Shown: positions 1 through 9,737 of the stretch, in pieces
Layout of the letters: each line of letters begins with the position of its first letter
Numbering within the stretch: the first letter of the stretch is position 1
NCBI GenBank assembly: GCA_022819505.1
Contig: JAJEHD010000018.1
Coordinates: forward strand, 496,001-560,000
DNA from: Acidimicrobiia bacterium
GTDB taxonomy: Bacteria; Actinomycetota; Acidimicrobiia; Acidimicrobiales; Aldehydirespiratoraceae
Length of the DNA: 64,000 nucleotides
Direction: 5' to 3'
Program-made: the position numbers and the translations under genes
The notes under the pieces: generated by a model
Told to the model about the DNA's origin: nothing
The model's database searches: none
Seen by the model: only the letters and a program-made list of their open reading frames with translations

Positions 1-1
1 G

Positions 2-637
<636 letters not shown>

Positions 638-646
638 CCGAGTCGG

Positions 647-694
647 GGATTGGCAGCGCTTTGCGCGGCATGCGTGCATTCTGCTGCCAGTTCC
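647..694. repeat. Dispersed palindromic repeat, copy 1
   Basis: A 44-bp core (650-693) matches the second copy at 61281-61324 at 39 of 44 positions. It is an imperfect inverted repeat with half-sites TTGGCAGC-N4-TGCRC and the reverse, GTGCA-N4-GCTGCCAG. It lies between icd and the first ABC exporter gene, ending 17 bases before that start. It could be a dispersed intergenic palindrome or a large protein-binding site. Confidence 0.6.
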
Positions 695-710
695 GCTCCC
701 TGGGGGCGTG

Positions 711-2459
711 ATGAGCCGCTACCGCGACGGCTTGGCCCGCCGGGGATTCCGGCTGATAATGCGCTCGGTGCGGGCCCACCCGATCCCGCACGCGGTGGCG
801 CTCATCGGCGCGCTCGGGTTCGTCGCCGCCACGGTGGGAACCGCCTGGCTGCTGGGCTGGATCACCGACCATGTGATCATCGCTGACGAAGCCGAGCGGA
901 CCCGTCCAGCGGTGGCCGCGATCCTGGTGATCGGGATCTCGGTGGCCAGCGGGGTTTCGGTGCTGATGCGCCGATGGTTCCTGGCCATGGCCGAGCTGCG
1001 AACCCAGCGCGACTGGCGGCGGGCCCTGCTGCACCGCTACGTCGACCTGCCCATGGACTTCCACCGCGAGCGCGACCCGGGCGAGCTGCTGGCCCATGCC
1101 GACTCCGACGTCAACACGGCCACCATGGTCCTCAAGCCGCTGGCGTTCGCGGTGAGCGTGGTGGTCCTGGTGATCGTCACGATGGTGGCGCTGTTCGTCG
1201 CCCACCCGCTGCTGGCACTGATCGCGGCGATCGTGTTCCCGGCACTGGCGGTGATCAGCCGGATCTACACCCGCAGGGTCGAGGCGCCCTCGGCCGAGGT
1301 GCAGCGCCGGGTCGGCGAAGTGTCAGAGGTGGCCCACGAGAGCTTCGACGGGGCGGTGGTGGTGAAGACCCTGGGCCGGGAGCCCATGGAGGTGGAGCGG
1401 ATGCGGGCCGCGTCGCAGCGGCTGCGCGACGAGCGGATCCGGGTGGGCCGGATGCGGGCCACCTTCGAACCGTCCATCGACGCCCTACCCACGGTGGGCG
1501 CCATCGCCCTGCTGCTGGTGGGCGCGTGGCTGGTGGGGCGGGGCTCGGCCACGCCCGGCGACCTGGTGCTGGCCGCCACGCTGTTCTCGCTGCTGGCCCT
1601 GCCGCTGTTCATCGTGGGCTTCTTCCTGGAGGAGATGCCCCGCTCGGTGGTGTCGCTGGAGCGGGTGGACCGGGTGCTGGACCGGCCCGTCCCGGCGCCG
1701 CCGGCGGCGGGTCCCCGGATGCTGCCGGAGGGTCCGCTCGGCCTGGAGATCGAGGACCTGGCGGTGGGCTACGGCTCACGGCTGGTGCTCGACGGGGTGT
1801 CGCTCCAGGTGCGACCGGGTGAGACCGTCGCTCTGGTGGGTGCCACCGGGTCGGGCAAGTCGACCCTGCTCGAGACGGTGGCCGGACTCAACGACCTGGC
1901 GCGGGGCTCGATCCGCCTGTCGGGGACCGATCTCGGCAGTCTCGGCCCCGGCGAGCTCCACGAGGCGGTGGCGCTGGTGTTCCAGGAGGCGTTCCTGTTC
2001 GCCGACTCCGTGGTCGAGAACGTCGACATGAAGCGGGGGCGCGGCCCGGGCGATGTGACCGGCGCGCTCGGCTCGGCGGCTGCCGGCGCCTTCGTGGATG
2101 CCCTGCCCGACGGCGCCGCCACCGTCGTGGGGGAGCGGGGCGTGACCCTCTCGGGCGGTCAGCGGCAGCGGGTGGCGCTGGCCCGGGCTCTGGTGCGGGC
2201 GCCCAGGCTGCTGATGCTCGACGACGCCACCAGCGCGGTCGACCCGGTGGTCGAGAGCGAGATCCTCGCCAACCTCCGCAACGGGCTGGACACCACGCTG
2301 CTGGTGGTGGCGCACCGGATCTCGACCATCGAGCTCGCCGACCGGGTGGCGTACCTCGCCGGCGGGAGGATCGCGTCCACCGGCACCCACGAGGAGCTGC
2401 TGGCCCTCGACGACTACCGGTCTCTGGTGTCGGCCTACGAGCAGGCGGCGGCCCAGTGA
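711..2459 (+). CDS. ABC exporter half-transporter with degenerate ATPase site (heterodimer subunit 1)
   Basis: Membrane exporter subunit of 582 residues: an N-terminal six-helix exporter domain (about residues 1-330) followed by an ATPase domain. Walker A is GATGSGKST, the signature is LSGGQ, and Walker B is LLMLDDATSAVD, where the usual catalytic Glu is Asp. The next gene overlaps by four bases (GTGA) and encodes the partner. ATG at 711 was chosen; a GTG sits directly in front at 708. In known heterodimeric exporters one ATP site is degenerate, and the Asp here fits that. The substrate cannot be read from sequence; lipids or drugs are common for this family. Confidence 0.85.
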   Translation: MSRYRDGLARRGFRLIMRSVRAHPIPHAVALIGALGFVAATVGTAWLLGWITDHVIIADEAERTRPAVAAILVIGISVASGVSVLMRRWFLAMAELRTQRDWRRALLHRYVDLPMDFHRERDPGELLAHADSDVNTATMVLKPLAFAVSVVVLVIVTMVALFVAHPLLALIAAIVFPALAVISRIYTRRVEAPSAEVQRRVGEVSEVAHESFDGAVVVKTLGREPMEVERMRAASQRLRDERIRVGRMRATFEPSIDALPTVGAIALLLVGAWLVGRGSATPGDLVLAATLFSLLALPLFIVGFFLEEMPRSVVSLERVDRVLDRPVPAPPAAGPRMLPEGPLGLEIEDLAVGYGSRLVLDGVSLQVRPGETVALVGATGSGKSTLLETVAGLNDLARGSIRLSGTDLGSLGPGELHEAVALVFQEAFLFADSVVENVDMKRGRGPGDVTGALGSAAAGAFVDALPDGAATVVGERGVTLSGGQRQRVALARALVRAPRLLMLDDATSAVDPVVESEILANLRNGLDTTLLVVAHRISTIELADRVAYLAGGRIASTGTHEELLALDDYRSLVSAYEQAAAQ

Positions 2460-4288
2460 GTGACCCCGCCGTCGATCTGGGCCGGGCGCAGGTGGGCGAC
2501 GCACCGGCAACCGAGGACATCAAGGCACTCCATGTGCTGCGGCGCGGTTTCGCCATGAGCCCGGAACTGCGCAGGTGCATGCCGGTGATAGCCGCGGTGG
2601 GCCTGTTCGCCGCGGTGGGCAGGCTGATCGTGCCGGTCATGGTGCAGCTCGTTCTGGACCACGGCGTGATCGGTCCGGACGGCTACCGGCCCGGCCTGGT
2701 GTGGACTCTGTCGCTGGCCGCGCTGGCCACGGTTCTGGTGGTGGCTGCGGCGAGCCGCTTCGCGCTGATCCGGTTGGTGCAGATGGCCGAGTCGGTGCTG
2801 CTCGGGCTGAGGGTCCGGGCGTTCGAGCACATCCACCGGCTGAGCCTGGCCACCCACTCCGAGTCACGCCGGGGGGTGCTGGTGGCCCGGGTGACCAGCG
2901 ACATCGAGGCCATGGCCATGTTCATGCAGTGGGGGGCCATGTCGTGGACCATCAACCCGATACTGATCGTGGCGACGCTGGCGGTGATGTTCTTCTACAG
3001 CTGGCAGCTCACGCTGCTCGTGCTCGTCCTGCACCTGCCGCTGCTGCCATACCTGCGCTGGATACAGCGTCGCCAGATCGCGGCCCACGGCCGGGTACGG
3101 GACCGGGTGGCCGAGACCATGGGCCACACCAGCGAGACGGTGTCGGCCGCCGCGGTGATACGGGCCTACGGCTATCGCAACGCCGTGCGGGCCCGTCTCG
3201 ACAACGCGGTGGACCGCCAGTACGCGGCCCAAATGTCGGCGTTCAAGTGGTGGGCCTTCATGCTGCCGGTCGTCGATCTGGCCTCGTCGGTGGCACTGGC
3301 CGCGGCCATAGTCGCCGGGGTGACGTGGGGCGAGGAGTTGGGCATCGGCGCCGGCGGGCTGGTGGCTTTCGTGTTCCTTGTGCGTCTGCTGATCAGGCCG
3401 ATCTCCGAGATCGGCGAGGTGTTCGACACCACCCAGGCAGCGTTGGCCGCCTGGTGGAAGGTGATGGGTGTGCTCGACACGCCTGTCGACGTGGTCGAGC
3501 CGGACCCTTCGGATGCGGAGGAACTTCCCGCGGGGCCGTTGGCGGTGGAGGTGCGCGACGTGAGCTTCTCGTACCGCGCCGCCGAGCCCGTGCTGCGGGG
3601 GATCGACGTGGCCGTACCAGCCGACGCCGACGTGGCGGTGGTGGGCGAGACCGGTTCGGGCAAGACCACCTTCGTGCGGCTGCTGGCCCGTCTCGCCGAC
3701 CCCACCTCCGGAGACGTGCTGATCGGCGGGGTGGACCTTCGTGCGGTGGCGCCCGACTCGCGCCGCCGGGGCATACGCATGGTCCCGCAGGACGGCTTCC
3801 TGTTCGCAGCCACCATCGAGGACAACATCTGCTACGGCCGGCCCGGCGCCACCGAGGCCGACGCGGCTGCCGCGGTGGAGGCGCTCGGGCTGCGGCGGTG
3901 GGTGGAGGGCCTGCCGGCCGGCATGCGCACCCCGGTCGGCCAGCGGGGCGGCCGGCTGTCGGTGGGCGAGCGCCAGCTGGTGGCCCTGGCCCGGGCCCAG
4001 GTCGCCGACCCGGGCCTGCTCCTGCTCGACGAGGCCACCTCCGCGGTGGATCCGGAGACGGAGGAGGCGCTGGCGGTGGCCCTGGCGCACCTGGCTCAGG
4101 GCCGCACGACGGTGTCGGTGGCCCACCGTCTCAGCACCGCCGAGCGGGCAGACCTGGTCCTGGTGTTCGACGACGGCCGCATCGTCGAGCAGGGCCGCCA
4201 CGACGAACTCGTAGAGGCCGGCGGGGTGTACTCCCGGCTACACCAGTCCTGGGTGGGCAACACCCGCCGGGCCGCCCCACGCGTCTGA
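2456..4288 (+). CDS. ABC exporter half-transporter (heterodimer subunit 2)
   Basis: Second half-transporter, 610 residues, with about 50 extra N-terminal residues before the membrane domain. The ATPase domain has Walker [10 protein letters not shown], a canonical Walker [13 protein letters not shown], but a variant signature LSVGERQ in place of LSGGQ. The altered signature would face the Asp-containing Walker B of subunit 1, so both deviations fall in the same composite site while the other site stays canonical. The GTG start overlaps the stop of the previous gene, implying coupled translation and 1:1 assembly. The substrate is unknown. Confidence 0.87.
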   Translation: MSDPAVDLGRAQVGDAPATEDIKALHVLRRGFAMSPELRRCMPVIAAVGLFAAVGRLIVPVMVQLVLDHGVIGPDGYRPGLVWTLSLAALATVLVVAAASRFALIRLVQMAESVLLGLRVRAFEHIHRLSLATHSESRRGVLVARVTSDIEAMAMFMQWGAMSWTINPILIVATLAVMFFYSWQLTLLVLVLHLPLLPYLRWIQRRQIAAHGRVRDRVAETMGHTSETVSAAAVIRAYGYRNAVRARLDNAVDRQYAAQMSAFKWWAFMLPVVDLASSVALAAAIVAGVTWGEELGIGAGGLVAFVFLVRLLIRPISEIGEVFDTTQAALAAWWKVMGVLDTPVDVVEPDPSDAEELPAGPLAVEVRDVSFSYRAAEPVLRGIDVAVPADADVAVVGETGSGKTTFVRLLARLADPTSGDVLIGGVDLRAVAPDSRRRGIRMVPQDGFLFAATIEDNICYGRPGATEADAAAAVEALGLRRWVEGLPAGMRTPVGQRGGRLSVGERQLVALARAQVADPGLLLLDEATSAVDPETEEALAVALAHLAQGRTTVSVAHRLSTAERADLVLVFDDGRIVEQGRHDELVEAGGVYSRLHQSWVGNTRRAAPRV

Positions 4289-4314
4289 ATGCAAGTGCCC
4301 GGTACCGTGGCGTC

Positions 4315-5301
4315 ATGAACGATCCCGTACGAGTGGCCGTCACCGGCGCCGCCGGCCAGATCGGCTACAGCCTGCTGTTCCGCATCGCCTCCGGGTCGAT
4401 GCTGGGCCCCGACCAGCCGGTGATCCTGCAGATGCTGGAGATCCCCCCGGCCATGGACGCCCTGCGAGGCGTGGCCATGGAGCTCGACGACTGCGCCTTC
4501 GGGCTGCTGGACGGCATGGTGCTCAGCGACGACCCCGGCGAGGCCTTCGACGGCGCCCAGGTCGCCCTGCTGGTGGGCTCGCGGCCCCGCACCAAGGGCA
4601 TGGAGCGCAAGGACCTGCTGGAGGCCAACGGCGCTATCTTCACCGTGCAGGGCAGGGCGCTGGCCGCCGGCGCCGCCGAGGACCTGCGGGTGCTGGTGGT
4701 GGGCAACCCGGCCAACACCAACTGCCTGATCGCCATGAACAACGCAGCCGGCGTTCCCCGCGAGCGGTTCACGGCCATGACCCGCCTCGACCACAACCGG
4801 GCCAAGGCCCAGCTGGCCGCCCGCCTCGGCGTCACCGTGGGCGACATCGCCAGGATGACCATCTGGGGCAACCACTCCGCCACCCAGTACCCCGACGTGT
4901 TCCACTGCACCGTCGGGGGGCGCAGCGCGGCGGCGCTCGTCGACGACCAGGCCTGGCTCGAGGACGCCTTCATCCCGACCGTGCAGCAGCGGGGCGCGGC
5001 CATCATCGAGGCCCGGGGCGCCTCGTCGGCGGCCTCGGCCGCCAACGCGGCCGTCGACCATGTGCGCGACTGGATGCTGGGCACCCCGCCGGGGGACTGG
5101 GTGTCGATGGCGGTGCCCTCCGACGGTAGCCACGGCGTGCCCGAGGGGCTGATCTCGTCGTTCCCGGCCACTTGCGCCGGCGGCGCCTACCGGATCGTCG
5201 GCGGGCTCGACATCGACGACTTCTCCCGGGCCCGCATCGACGCCTCGGTGGCTGAACTGGCCGCCGAGCGCGACACGGTGGCCGCGCTGGGACTGATCTA
5301 G
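4315..5301 (+). CDS. mdh: Malate dehydrogenase
   Basis: Cytoplasmic NAD-dependent oxidation of malate to oxaloacetate. The 328-residue protein starts [20 protein letters not shown], the nucleotide-binding glycine motif of the cytosolic-type bacterial MDH group. Catalytic elements are visible: [10 protein letters not shown] (Asp/Arg region) and [12 protein letters not shown] with the proton-relay His. Length is normal for the family. It starts 26 bases after the ABC exporter pair and is followed at 14 bases by an Fpg/Nei glycosylase gene, so it may be co-transcribed. Confidence 0.95.
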   Translation: MNDPVRVAVTGAAGQIGYSLLFRIASGSMLGPDQPVILQMLEIPPAMDALRGVAMELDDCAFGLLDGMVLSDDPGEAFDGAQVALLVGSRPRTKGMERKDLLEANGAIFTVQGRALAAGAAEDLRVLVVGNPANTNCLIAMNNAAGVPRERFTAMTRLDHNRAKAQLAARLGVTVGDIARMTIWGNHSATQYPDVFHCTVGGRSAAALVDDQAWLEDAFIPTVQQRGAAIIEARGASSAASAANAAVDHVRDWMLGTPPGDWVSMAVPSDGSHGVPEGLISSFPATCAGGAYRIVGGLDIDDFSRARIDASVAELAAERDTVAALGLI

Positions 5302-5315
5302 GGGCGAGCGACTCG

Positions 5316-6179
5316 GTGCCGGAGCTGCCTGAGGTCGCAGCCCACGCCGAGCGGCTGTCGGTCGCGTTCGCAGGAGCCTCGCTGGACCGGTTCCAGCCGT
5401 TGCATCCGGCCGCCCTCAAGACCTTCGATCCCAGGCCCGCGGAGGCTGCGGGCCGTGTGCTCGCCTCGGTCGGCCATCGGGGCAAGTACCTGCTGCTGCG
5501 CTTCGACCCGAGTGAAGGAGACGACCCCGACCGCGGCCTCACCTTCGTCGTCCATCTCATGCAGGCGGGACGGCTCCGTGTGGACACCCAGCAGGCCCGC
5601 AAGCCCAGAGGCGGCATGGCCCGCTGGACCTTCAGCGACGGCGCGGCGCTGCTGCTCACCGAGGCCGGCTCCGAGCGCCGGGCCGGGGTATGGCTCCTCG
5701 CCGAAGATCCCTCCGGGGTCGAGCCGCTGGCCCGCCTCGGCCCCGACGCCGACGCCATCGGCCGCGACGAGCTCGCCCGGCGCCTGGCCGGCGCGAGCGA
5801 GCGAGTGCACGGCTTCCTGCGCGACCAGTCACACCTGGCGGGCATCGGCCGGCTGCTGGCCAACGAGGTGCTGCATGCGGCCAGGATCTCGCCCTTCGCC
5901 AACACGGCGCGCCTCGATGACGGGGCAGTGGACCGCCTCCACGCCGCCATGGGTGCCGCTATCGAGCGGGGCCTGGTCGCGGAGCGCGGCCTTGAGGAGA
6001 TGGGACGCTCCGCGGACCGGCCCAACGACGTGCACCACCGCGTCGGCAAGGAGTGCCCGGCCTGCGGCGACACCGTGCGCGCCGTCGAGTACCGCCGCTA
6101 CCGGGTGGCCTACTGTCCGGCCTGCCAGACCGGCGGGAAGGTGCTGGCCGACAACACCACCAGCCGCTTCCTCAAGTAG
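5316..6179 (+). CDS. Fpg/Nei family DNA glycosylase/AP lyase
   Basis: Base-excision repair enzyme of 287 residues removing oxidised bases. The GTG-initiated N-terminus reads MPELPEV, giving the catalytic Pro and Glu after Met removal. HRGKYLLLRF supplies the conserved lysine near residue 55. The C-terminus carries a zinc finger (CPAC-X16-CPAC) and ends TTSRFLK. The helix-two-turn-helix region around HLAGIGRLLANEVL is intact, with NEVL in place of the more usual NIYADE. This variant N-terminus is seen in actinobacterial Fpg/Nei-like proteins, so 8-oxoguanine versus pyrimidine specificity is not decided here. Convergent with the SCP2 gene, leaving three bases. Confidence 0.9.
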   Translation: MPELPEVAAHAERLSVAFAGASLDRFQPLHPAALKTFDPRPAEAAGRVLASVGHRGKYLLLRFDPSEGDDPDRGLTFVVHLMQAGRLRVDTQQARKPRGGMARWTFSDGAALLLTEAGSERRAGVWLLAEDPSGVEPLARLGPDADAIGRDELARRLAGASERVHGFLRDQSHLAGIGRLLANEVLHAARISPFANTARLDDGAVDRLHAAMGAAIERGLVAERGLEEMGRSADRPNDVHHRVGKECPACGDTVRAVEYRRYRVAYCPACQTGGKVLADNTTSRFLK

Positions 6180-6182
6180 AGA

Positions 6183-6587
6183 TCAGGCGGGCGGAGACAG
6201 AGCCGCGCCGATCGCATCCATGGCCCGGCGGGCCGCGATCAGCAGCCTCGGATCGCCGTCGAGATGGAGCCGGCCCTCGGCGAATGCTCGCTGAATGGAC
6301 TTGCCGTCCTCGGCCATCGTCCGGGCCGTCTCGCGGTCCGATGCGAACGCCACCCGCCGATCGGCACAATCGTCGCCCGCGGGTCCGGTTGCCGCCGATG
6401 CACGACCCCCGGCCACCCGCACATGCCAGCAGAAGATCGACCCGTCCTCGCTGGTAACCCGGTGCTCCAGGACGAGGTCCACCTGTTCGTCCACCGAGCA
6501 CGCCGAGAGCGCGGCGTCGAGCCGGGCCACCCACGCGTCGGTGAAGATCGCCGGTGTCTGTCCGGAGCGGGGGTCGGTAGTCACCAC
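6183..6587 (-). CDS. SCP-2 sterol-transfer domain protein
   Basis: Predicted 134-residue soluble protein with a single SCP2-like lipid-binding fold. The C-terminal half shows the family pattern, with a run of Asp-linked strands then SIQRAFAEGRLHLDGDPRLL. A GTG start at 6587 was chosen because it leaves a 34-base divergent gap to the SulP start at 6622; an upstream ATG at 6680 would overlap that gene. SCP2 proteins bind acyl chains or sterols, but the ligand here is unknown. Divergence from SulP suggests a shared promoter region, not a shared function. Confidence 0.7.
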   Translation of the reverse strand: MVTTDPRSGQTPAIFTDAWVARLDAALSACSVDEQVDLVLEHRVTSEDGSIFCWHVRVAGGRASAATGPAGDDCADRRVAFASDRETARTMAEDGKSIQRAFAEGRLHLDGDPRLLIAARRAMDAIGAALSPPA

Positions 6588-6621
6588 AGCGCAGGGTAAC
6601 GATGCTCGTAGCCTGACTCGC

Positions 6622-8118
6622 GTGTCGCGCCCGAGTAACGGGGACCTGATCGCCGGGGTTTCGGTGGCGCTCGTCGCCATCCCGCAGTCGCTGGCCTATG
6701 CCGAGCTGGCCGGGCTGCCGGCCCAGTACGGCCTGTACGCCACCGCGCTGCCGTCGCTGCTGGCTGCGTTGTTCGTGTCGTCGCGGTACCTGCAGACGGG
6801 TCCGGTGGCCCTCACCGCCCTGCTCACTCTCGGTGCGCTCTCCTCGGTGGCCGAGCCGGGTGGCCGCGACTACATCCAGAGCGCCGCGCTCTTGGCCCTG
6901 CTTGTGGGGCTCATGCGGCTGCTGCTGGGGGTGGTGCGCGCCGGGCGGGTGGCCTACGTGCTCTCGGAGCCGGTCGTCACCGGGTTCACCGCGGGCGCGG
7001 CCGTGGTGATCATCGCCTCCCAGCTGCCCAAGATCTTCGATGTAGACGTTGAGGGCCGCGTGTTCGTGGCGGCGGTGCGGGCGCTGGAGAAGCCCGGCGA
7101 GTGGAGCTGGACCGCGATGGCCTTCGCGGCGGCGACGGTGGCTCTCATGATCGGGGGTCGGTACGTGCACCGGCTGTTCCCCGGCGTGCTGGTGGCCGTT
7201 ATCGCCGGCGTGCTCGTGTCCGGCTTCGGCGGCTACGAAGGCTCGGTAGTGGGCGACATCGACGGCGGGTTCATACCCCTGAGCCTGAACTTCCCGTGGT
7301 CGGAGGCATCAAGCCTGCTGCTGCCGGCGGCAGTGATCGCCCTCGTCGGCTTCGCGGAGCCGGCCGCCATCGCCCGAACCTTCGCGGCGGCCGACCGCCT
7401 GCCGTGGAACGCCAACCGCGAGATGGTGAGCCAGGGCGTCGCCAACCTCGCTTCGGCGGTGTCGGGCGCCTTCCCGGTGGGCGGCTCGTTCTCGCGCAGC
7501 ACGCTCAATCGCATGGCCGGGGCCACCAGCCCCTGGTCGGGCGCCGTCACCGGAGCGTTCGTGCTGGTCGTGCTGCCGCTGGCGCCGCTGCTGGAGGACC
7601 TGCCCACCTCGGTGCTCGGCGTGATCGTGATCGTGGTGGTGCTGCACCTGGTGGACGTGAGGGAGATGGTCCGCCTGCCGTTCGGCTCGTTCCCCCAGGC
7701 CCTGGTGGGCGCGGGGACCACCATCTCGACCATCGCCTTCGCGCCCCGCGTGGAGCGCGGCGTGCTGGTGGGCATCTGCTTGGCGGTCGCGGTGCACCTC
7801 TACCGCGAGATGCAGGTGCTGGCGCCCGGCCAGCTGGAGGAGGACAGGCTCGTCGTCCGGCCCAAGGGCGTGATGTGGTTCGCCACCGTGCCCCAGCTCG
7901 AGCGGGTGGTGCGAGAGGAACTCGCCGGGCATCCGGACATCGCCACCGTGATCGTGGACCTGACCGGGGTGGGCCGCCTGGACTACTCGGGGGCGGTGGC
8001 GCTGCGCCGCATCCTCGAGAGGCTCACGGCCGGGGGTGTGGTGGTCAGCGTGGTCGGCATCCCGCCCAGCGCGTCGGCCGCGGTGCGGGCCGAGTTGGAC
8101 TACTACGAGTCGACCTGA
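6622..8118 (+). CDS. SulP family anion permease with C-terminal STAS domain
   Basis: Inner-membrane transporter of 498 residues for sulfate, bicarbonate or another anion. The first helices show the SulP pattern (GVSVALVAIPQSLAYAELAG, then the QYGLYA region). About 11 hydrophobic segments follow up to residue ~400. The last ~100 residues form a STAS domain with GVGRLDYSGAVALRR. Length is at the short end because the cytoplasmic N-terminus is brief. The frame is open upstream of 6622, but the GTG there gives the expected N-terminus and avoids overlap with the divergent SCP2 gene. Anion specificity is not decidable from sequence. Confidence 0.88.
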   Translation: MSRPSNGDLIAGVSVALVAIPQSLAYAELAGLPAQYGLYATALPSLLAALFVSSRYLQTGPVALTALLTLGALSSVAEPGGRDYIQSAALLALLVGLMRLLLGVVRAGRVAYVLSEPVVTGFTAGAAVVIIASQLPKIFDVDVEGRVFVAAVRALEKPGEWSWTAMAFAAATVALMIGGRYVHRLFPGVLVAVIAGVLVSGFGGYEGSVVGDIDGGFIPLSLNFPWSEASSLLLPAAVIALVGFAEPAAIARTFAAADRLPWNANREMVSQGVANLASAVSGAFPVGGSFSRSTLNRMAGATSPWSGAVTGAFVLVVLPLAPLLEDLPTSVLGVIVIVVVLHLVDVREMVRLPFGSFPQALVGAGTTISTIAFAPRVERGVLVGICLAVAVHLYREMQVLAPGQLEEDRLVVRPKGVMWFATVPQLERVVREELAGHPDIATVIVDLTGVGRLDYSGAVALRRILERLTAGGVVVSVVGIPPSASAAVRAELDYYEST

Positions 8119-8172
8119 GAACGCGCCGATCTCGGGCCGCTGCGGGCGTCGAAGTGCCGTAGTGTGGGGGCG

Positions 8173-9186
8173 ATGACCGAGGCCGGGAGCGCGCTGTCCC
8201 ACGACGAGCTCGTCGCCACCATGACCGGGGGCATGGCCCGCCAGGACCTGCCCTCGTTCGCCGGCTCTGAGCGGCTCCGTCCCGATGGGCGGCCCCTGCC
8301 CGGATTCAGGGCCGAGCTTCGCCGGATACCCGATGCCATAAACGCGGCAACGGTGTTGGCCACGCTGACCGCCGCGGTGGCCCTGGTCGCGGCGGTGGTG
8401 GCCGCGGATCACTGGCTGGCGACCGTGGCCGCGGTGCCGGTCATGGGAATCGTGATGCTGCGGATGTTCATCCTGCACCACGAGGCAGCCCACCGCCTGC
8501 TGTTCTCCAACCGCCTCGTCAACGACATCGTGGGCGTCAACATCCTGGGGTGGCTGCCCTTCGGCACCGGCACCCACCACTACCGGCGGGGCCACGCCAA
8601 CCATCACCGCGACGAGTTCGGACCCAAGGAGCCCGACTTCCTGCTCTACTCCCTGTACCCGGTGTCGAGAGCGTCCATGCGCCGCAAGCTGCTGCGGGAC
8701 CTGTTCGGCGTGTCGGGCTACCGCATTGTCAGACCGCGTTTCACCGGTCTGGTCAAGCCCCGGTTCCTGCTGCTCAGCCTGCGGTTCTTCGCCGGCCAGG
8801 GGCTGGTCCTGGCCGCGTTCTGGGCTGCCGGGCACCCGTGGCTGTACCTGATCCTGTGGGTGCTGCCGTACTTCAGCTACTACCAGGTGGCCAACCGGCT
8901 GCGGGTGGTCGCGGAGCACGGCGGCATGACCCGCACACCGGACCGTCGCAACACCACTCACCATGTGCGCCAGAACTGGGTGGCCCGCCTGTTCCTGGTG
9001 CCCTACAACGTGGGCTACCACCTGGCCCACCACGTCGACTCGGGCGTGCCGGCCCGCAACCTGCCCCGGCTGCAGCGGGCCCTGGAGGAGGACGGCTACC
9101 TGCCGGCGGACGCGGTGTGGCCCGACTACCGGTCGCTGTGGCGGGCGCTGGTGCGTCCCGAGCCGGAACCGGCCGGCGTGTCCTGA
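8173..9186 (+). CDS. Fatty acid desaturase family protein
   Basis: Membrane di-iron enzyme of 337 residues. Three histidine clusters are visible: HHEAAH (near residue 105), HHYRRGHANHH (near 140) and HLAHH (near 280), the layout of the membrane desaturase/hydroxylase superfamily. Several hydrophobic segments lie between them. An ATG at 8173 is used; a GTG nine bases upstream is possible. The electron donor is not encoded nearby. It could hydroxylate or desaturate lipids or carotenoid-like substrates. It is convergent with the ACT protein gene, with 15 bases between. Confidence 0.8.
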   Translation: MTEAGSALSHDELVATMTGGMARQDLPSFAGSERLRPDGRPLPGFRAELRRIPDAINAATVLATLTAAVALVAAVVAADHWLATVAAVPVMGIVMLRMFILHHEAAHRLLFSNRLVNDIVGVNILGWLPFGTGTHHYRRGHANHHRDEFGPKEPDFLLYSLYPVSRASMRRKLLRDLFGVSGYRIVRPRFTGLVKPRFLLLSLRFFAGQGLVLAAFWAAGHPWLYLILWVLPYFSYYQVANRLRVVAEHGGMTRTPDRRNTTHHVRQNWVARLFLVPYNVGYHLAHHVDSGVPARNLPRLQRALEEDGYLPADAVWPDYRSLWRALVRPEPEPAGVS

Positions 9187-9201
9187 CCGGGAGTTCGGGC
9201 T

Positions 9202-9597
9202 CTACAGGGAGAAGCCGTCGAGGGTTTCCTTGAGGGTCTCGATGTTCTCGGAGCCCAGCACGACCCTCGAGTTGGTGGCCACGTAGACCAGGTCGAGGTT
9301 GACGCCGGCTTCGGAGACCCTGGTGGCCAGCTCGGCCAGCTCGCCGGGGCGGTCCTGGGCCTGGACCACCACGACCTCGCGCTCGCGGGTGACGCTGGGG
9401 CCGTGAGTGTTGGCCAGCGCCCGGTAGACCGGCTCGCTGTGGGGCACGAGGATGTGCAGTTCGGCGGTGTGGCCGTTTCCCATGCACGTGGCTGCCGCGA
9501 TGTTCACGCCTGCGTCGCTGATGGCGGTTGCCACTTTGGCCAGCGCCCCCGGTTTGTTTTCCAACTCGATCACCAGGTCGCTGGCCAATGTCGACAT
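9202..9597 (-). CDS. Tandem ACT-domain protein
   Basis: A 131-residue protein made almost entirely of two ACT domains: residues 7-65 (LVIELENKPGALAKVATAI) and 75-131 (VVVVQAQDRPGELAELATRV). Both keep the loop with Pro-Gly that binds amino acids in regulatory ACT domains. No catalytic domain is present, so it is probably a small ligand-sensing regulator. The ATG at 9597 is preceded by a strong AGGAGG ribosome binding site. A perfect 8-bp hairpin lies in its leader at 9623-9641. The ligand is unknown. Confidence 0.82.
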   Translation of the reverse strand: MSTLASDLVIELENKPGALAKVATAISDAGVNIAAATCMGNGHTAELHILVPHSEPVYRALANTHGPSVTREREVVVVQAQDRPGELAELATRVSEAGVNLDLVYVATNSRVVLGSENIETLKETLDGFSL

Positions 9598-9622
9598 GAG
9601 AGCAGGTCCTCCTGTTGGTTGT

Positions 9623-9641
9623 GAGCCCGCTCGGCGGGCTC
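9623..9641. promoter_or_regulatory. Perfect hairpin in leader of the ACT gene / divergent intergenic region
   Basis: GAGCCCGC-TCG-GCGGGCTC is a perfect 8-bp inverted repeat with a 3-base loop, 26 bases upstream of the ACT gene start. It lies in the 140-base divergent gap shared with the amidohydrolase at 9738. There is no T-run after it on either strand, so attenuator, operator and RNA-stability roles all remain open. Confidence 0.4.
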
Positions 9642-9737
9642 GGGTGATGGGCACGGACTGTAGGGCAGAACTGGCCGGTTGTGAAGCGGGAAAGGGGTGC
9701 CGCTCGGTGGGCACGGTGCGGCGAGTAGCGTTCGCCG

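Noticed and set aside
2575..4314. Open frame upstream of the malate dehydrogenase start
   Set aside because: It overlaps the second ABC exporter in another frame and encodes low-complexity Arg/Gly sequence; mdh starts at 4315.
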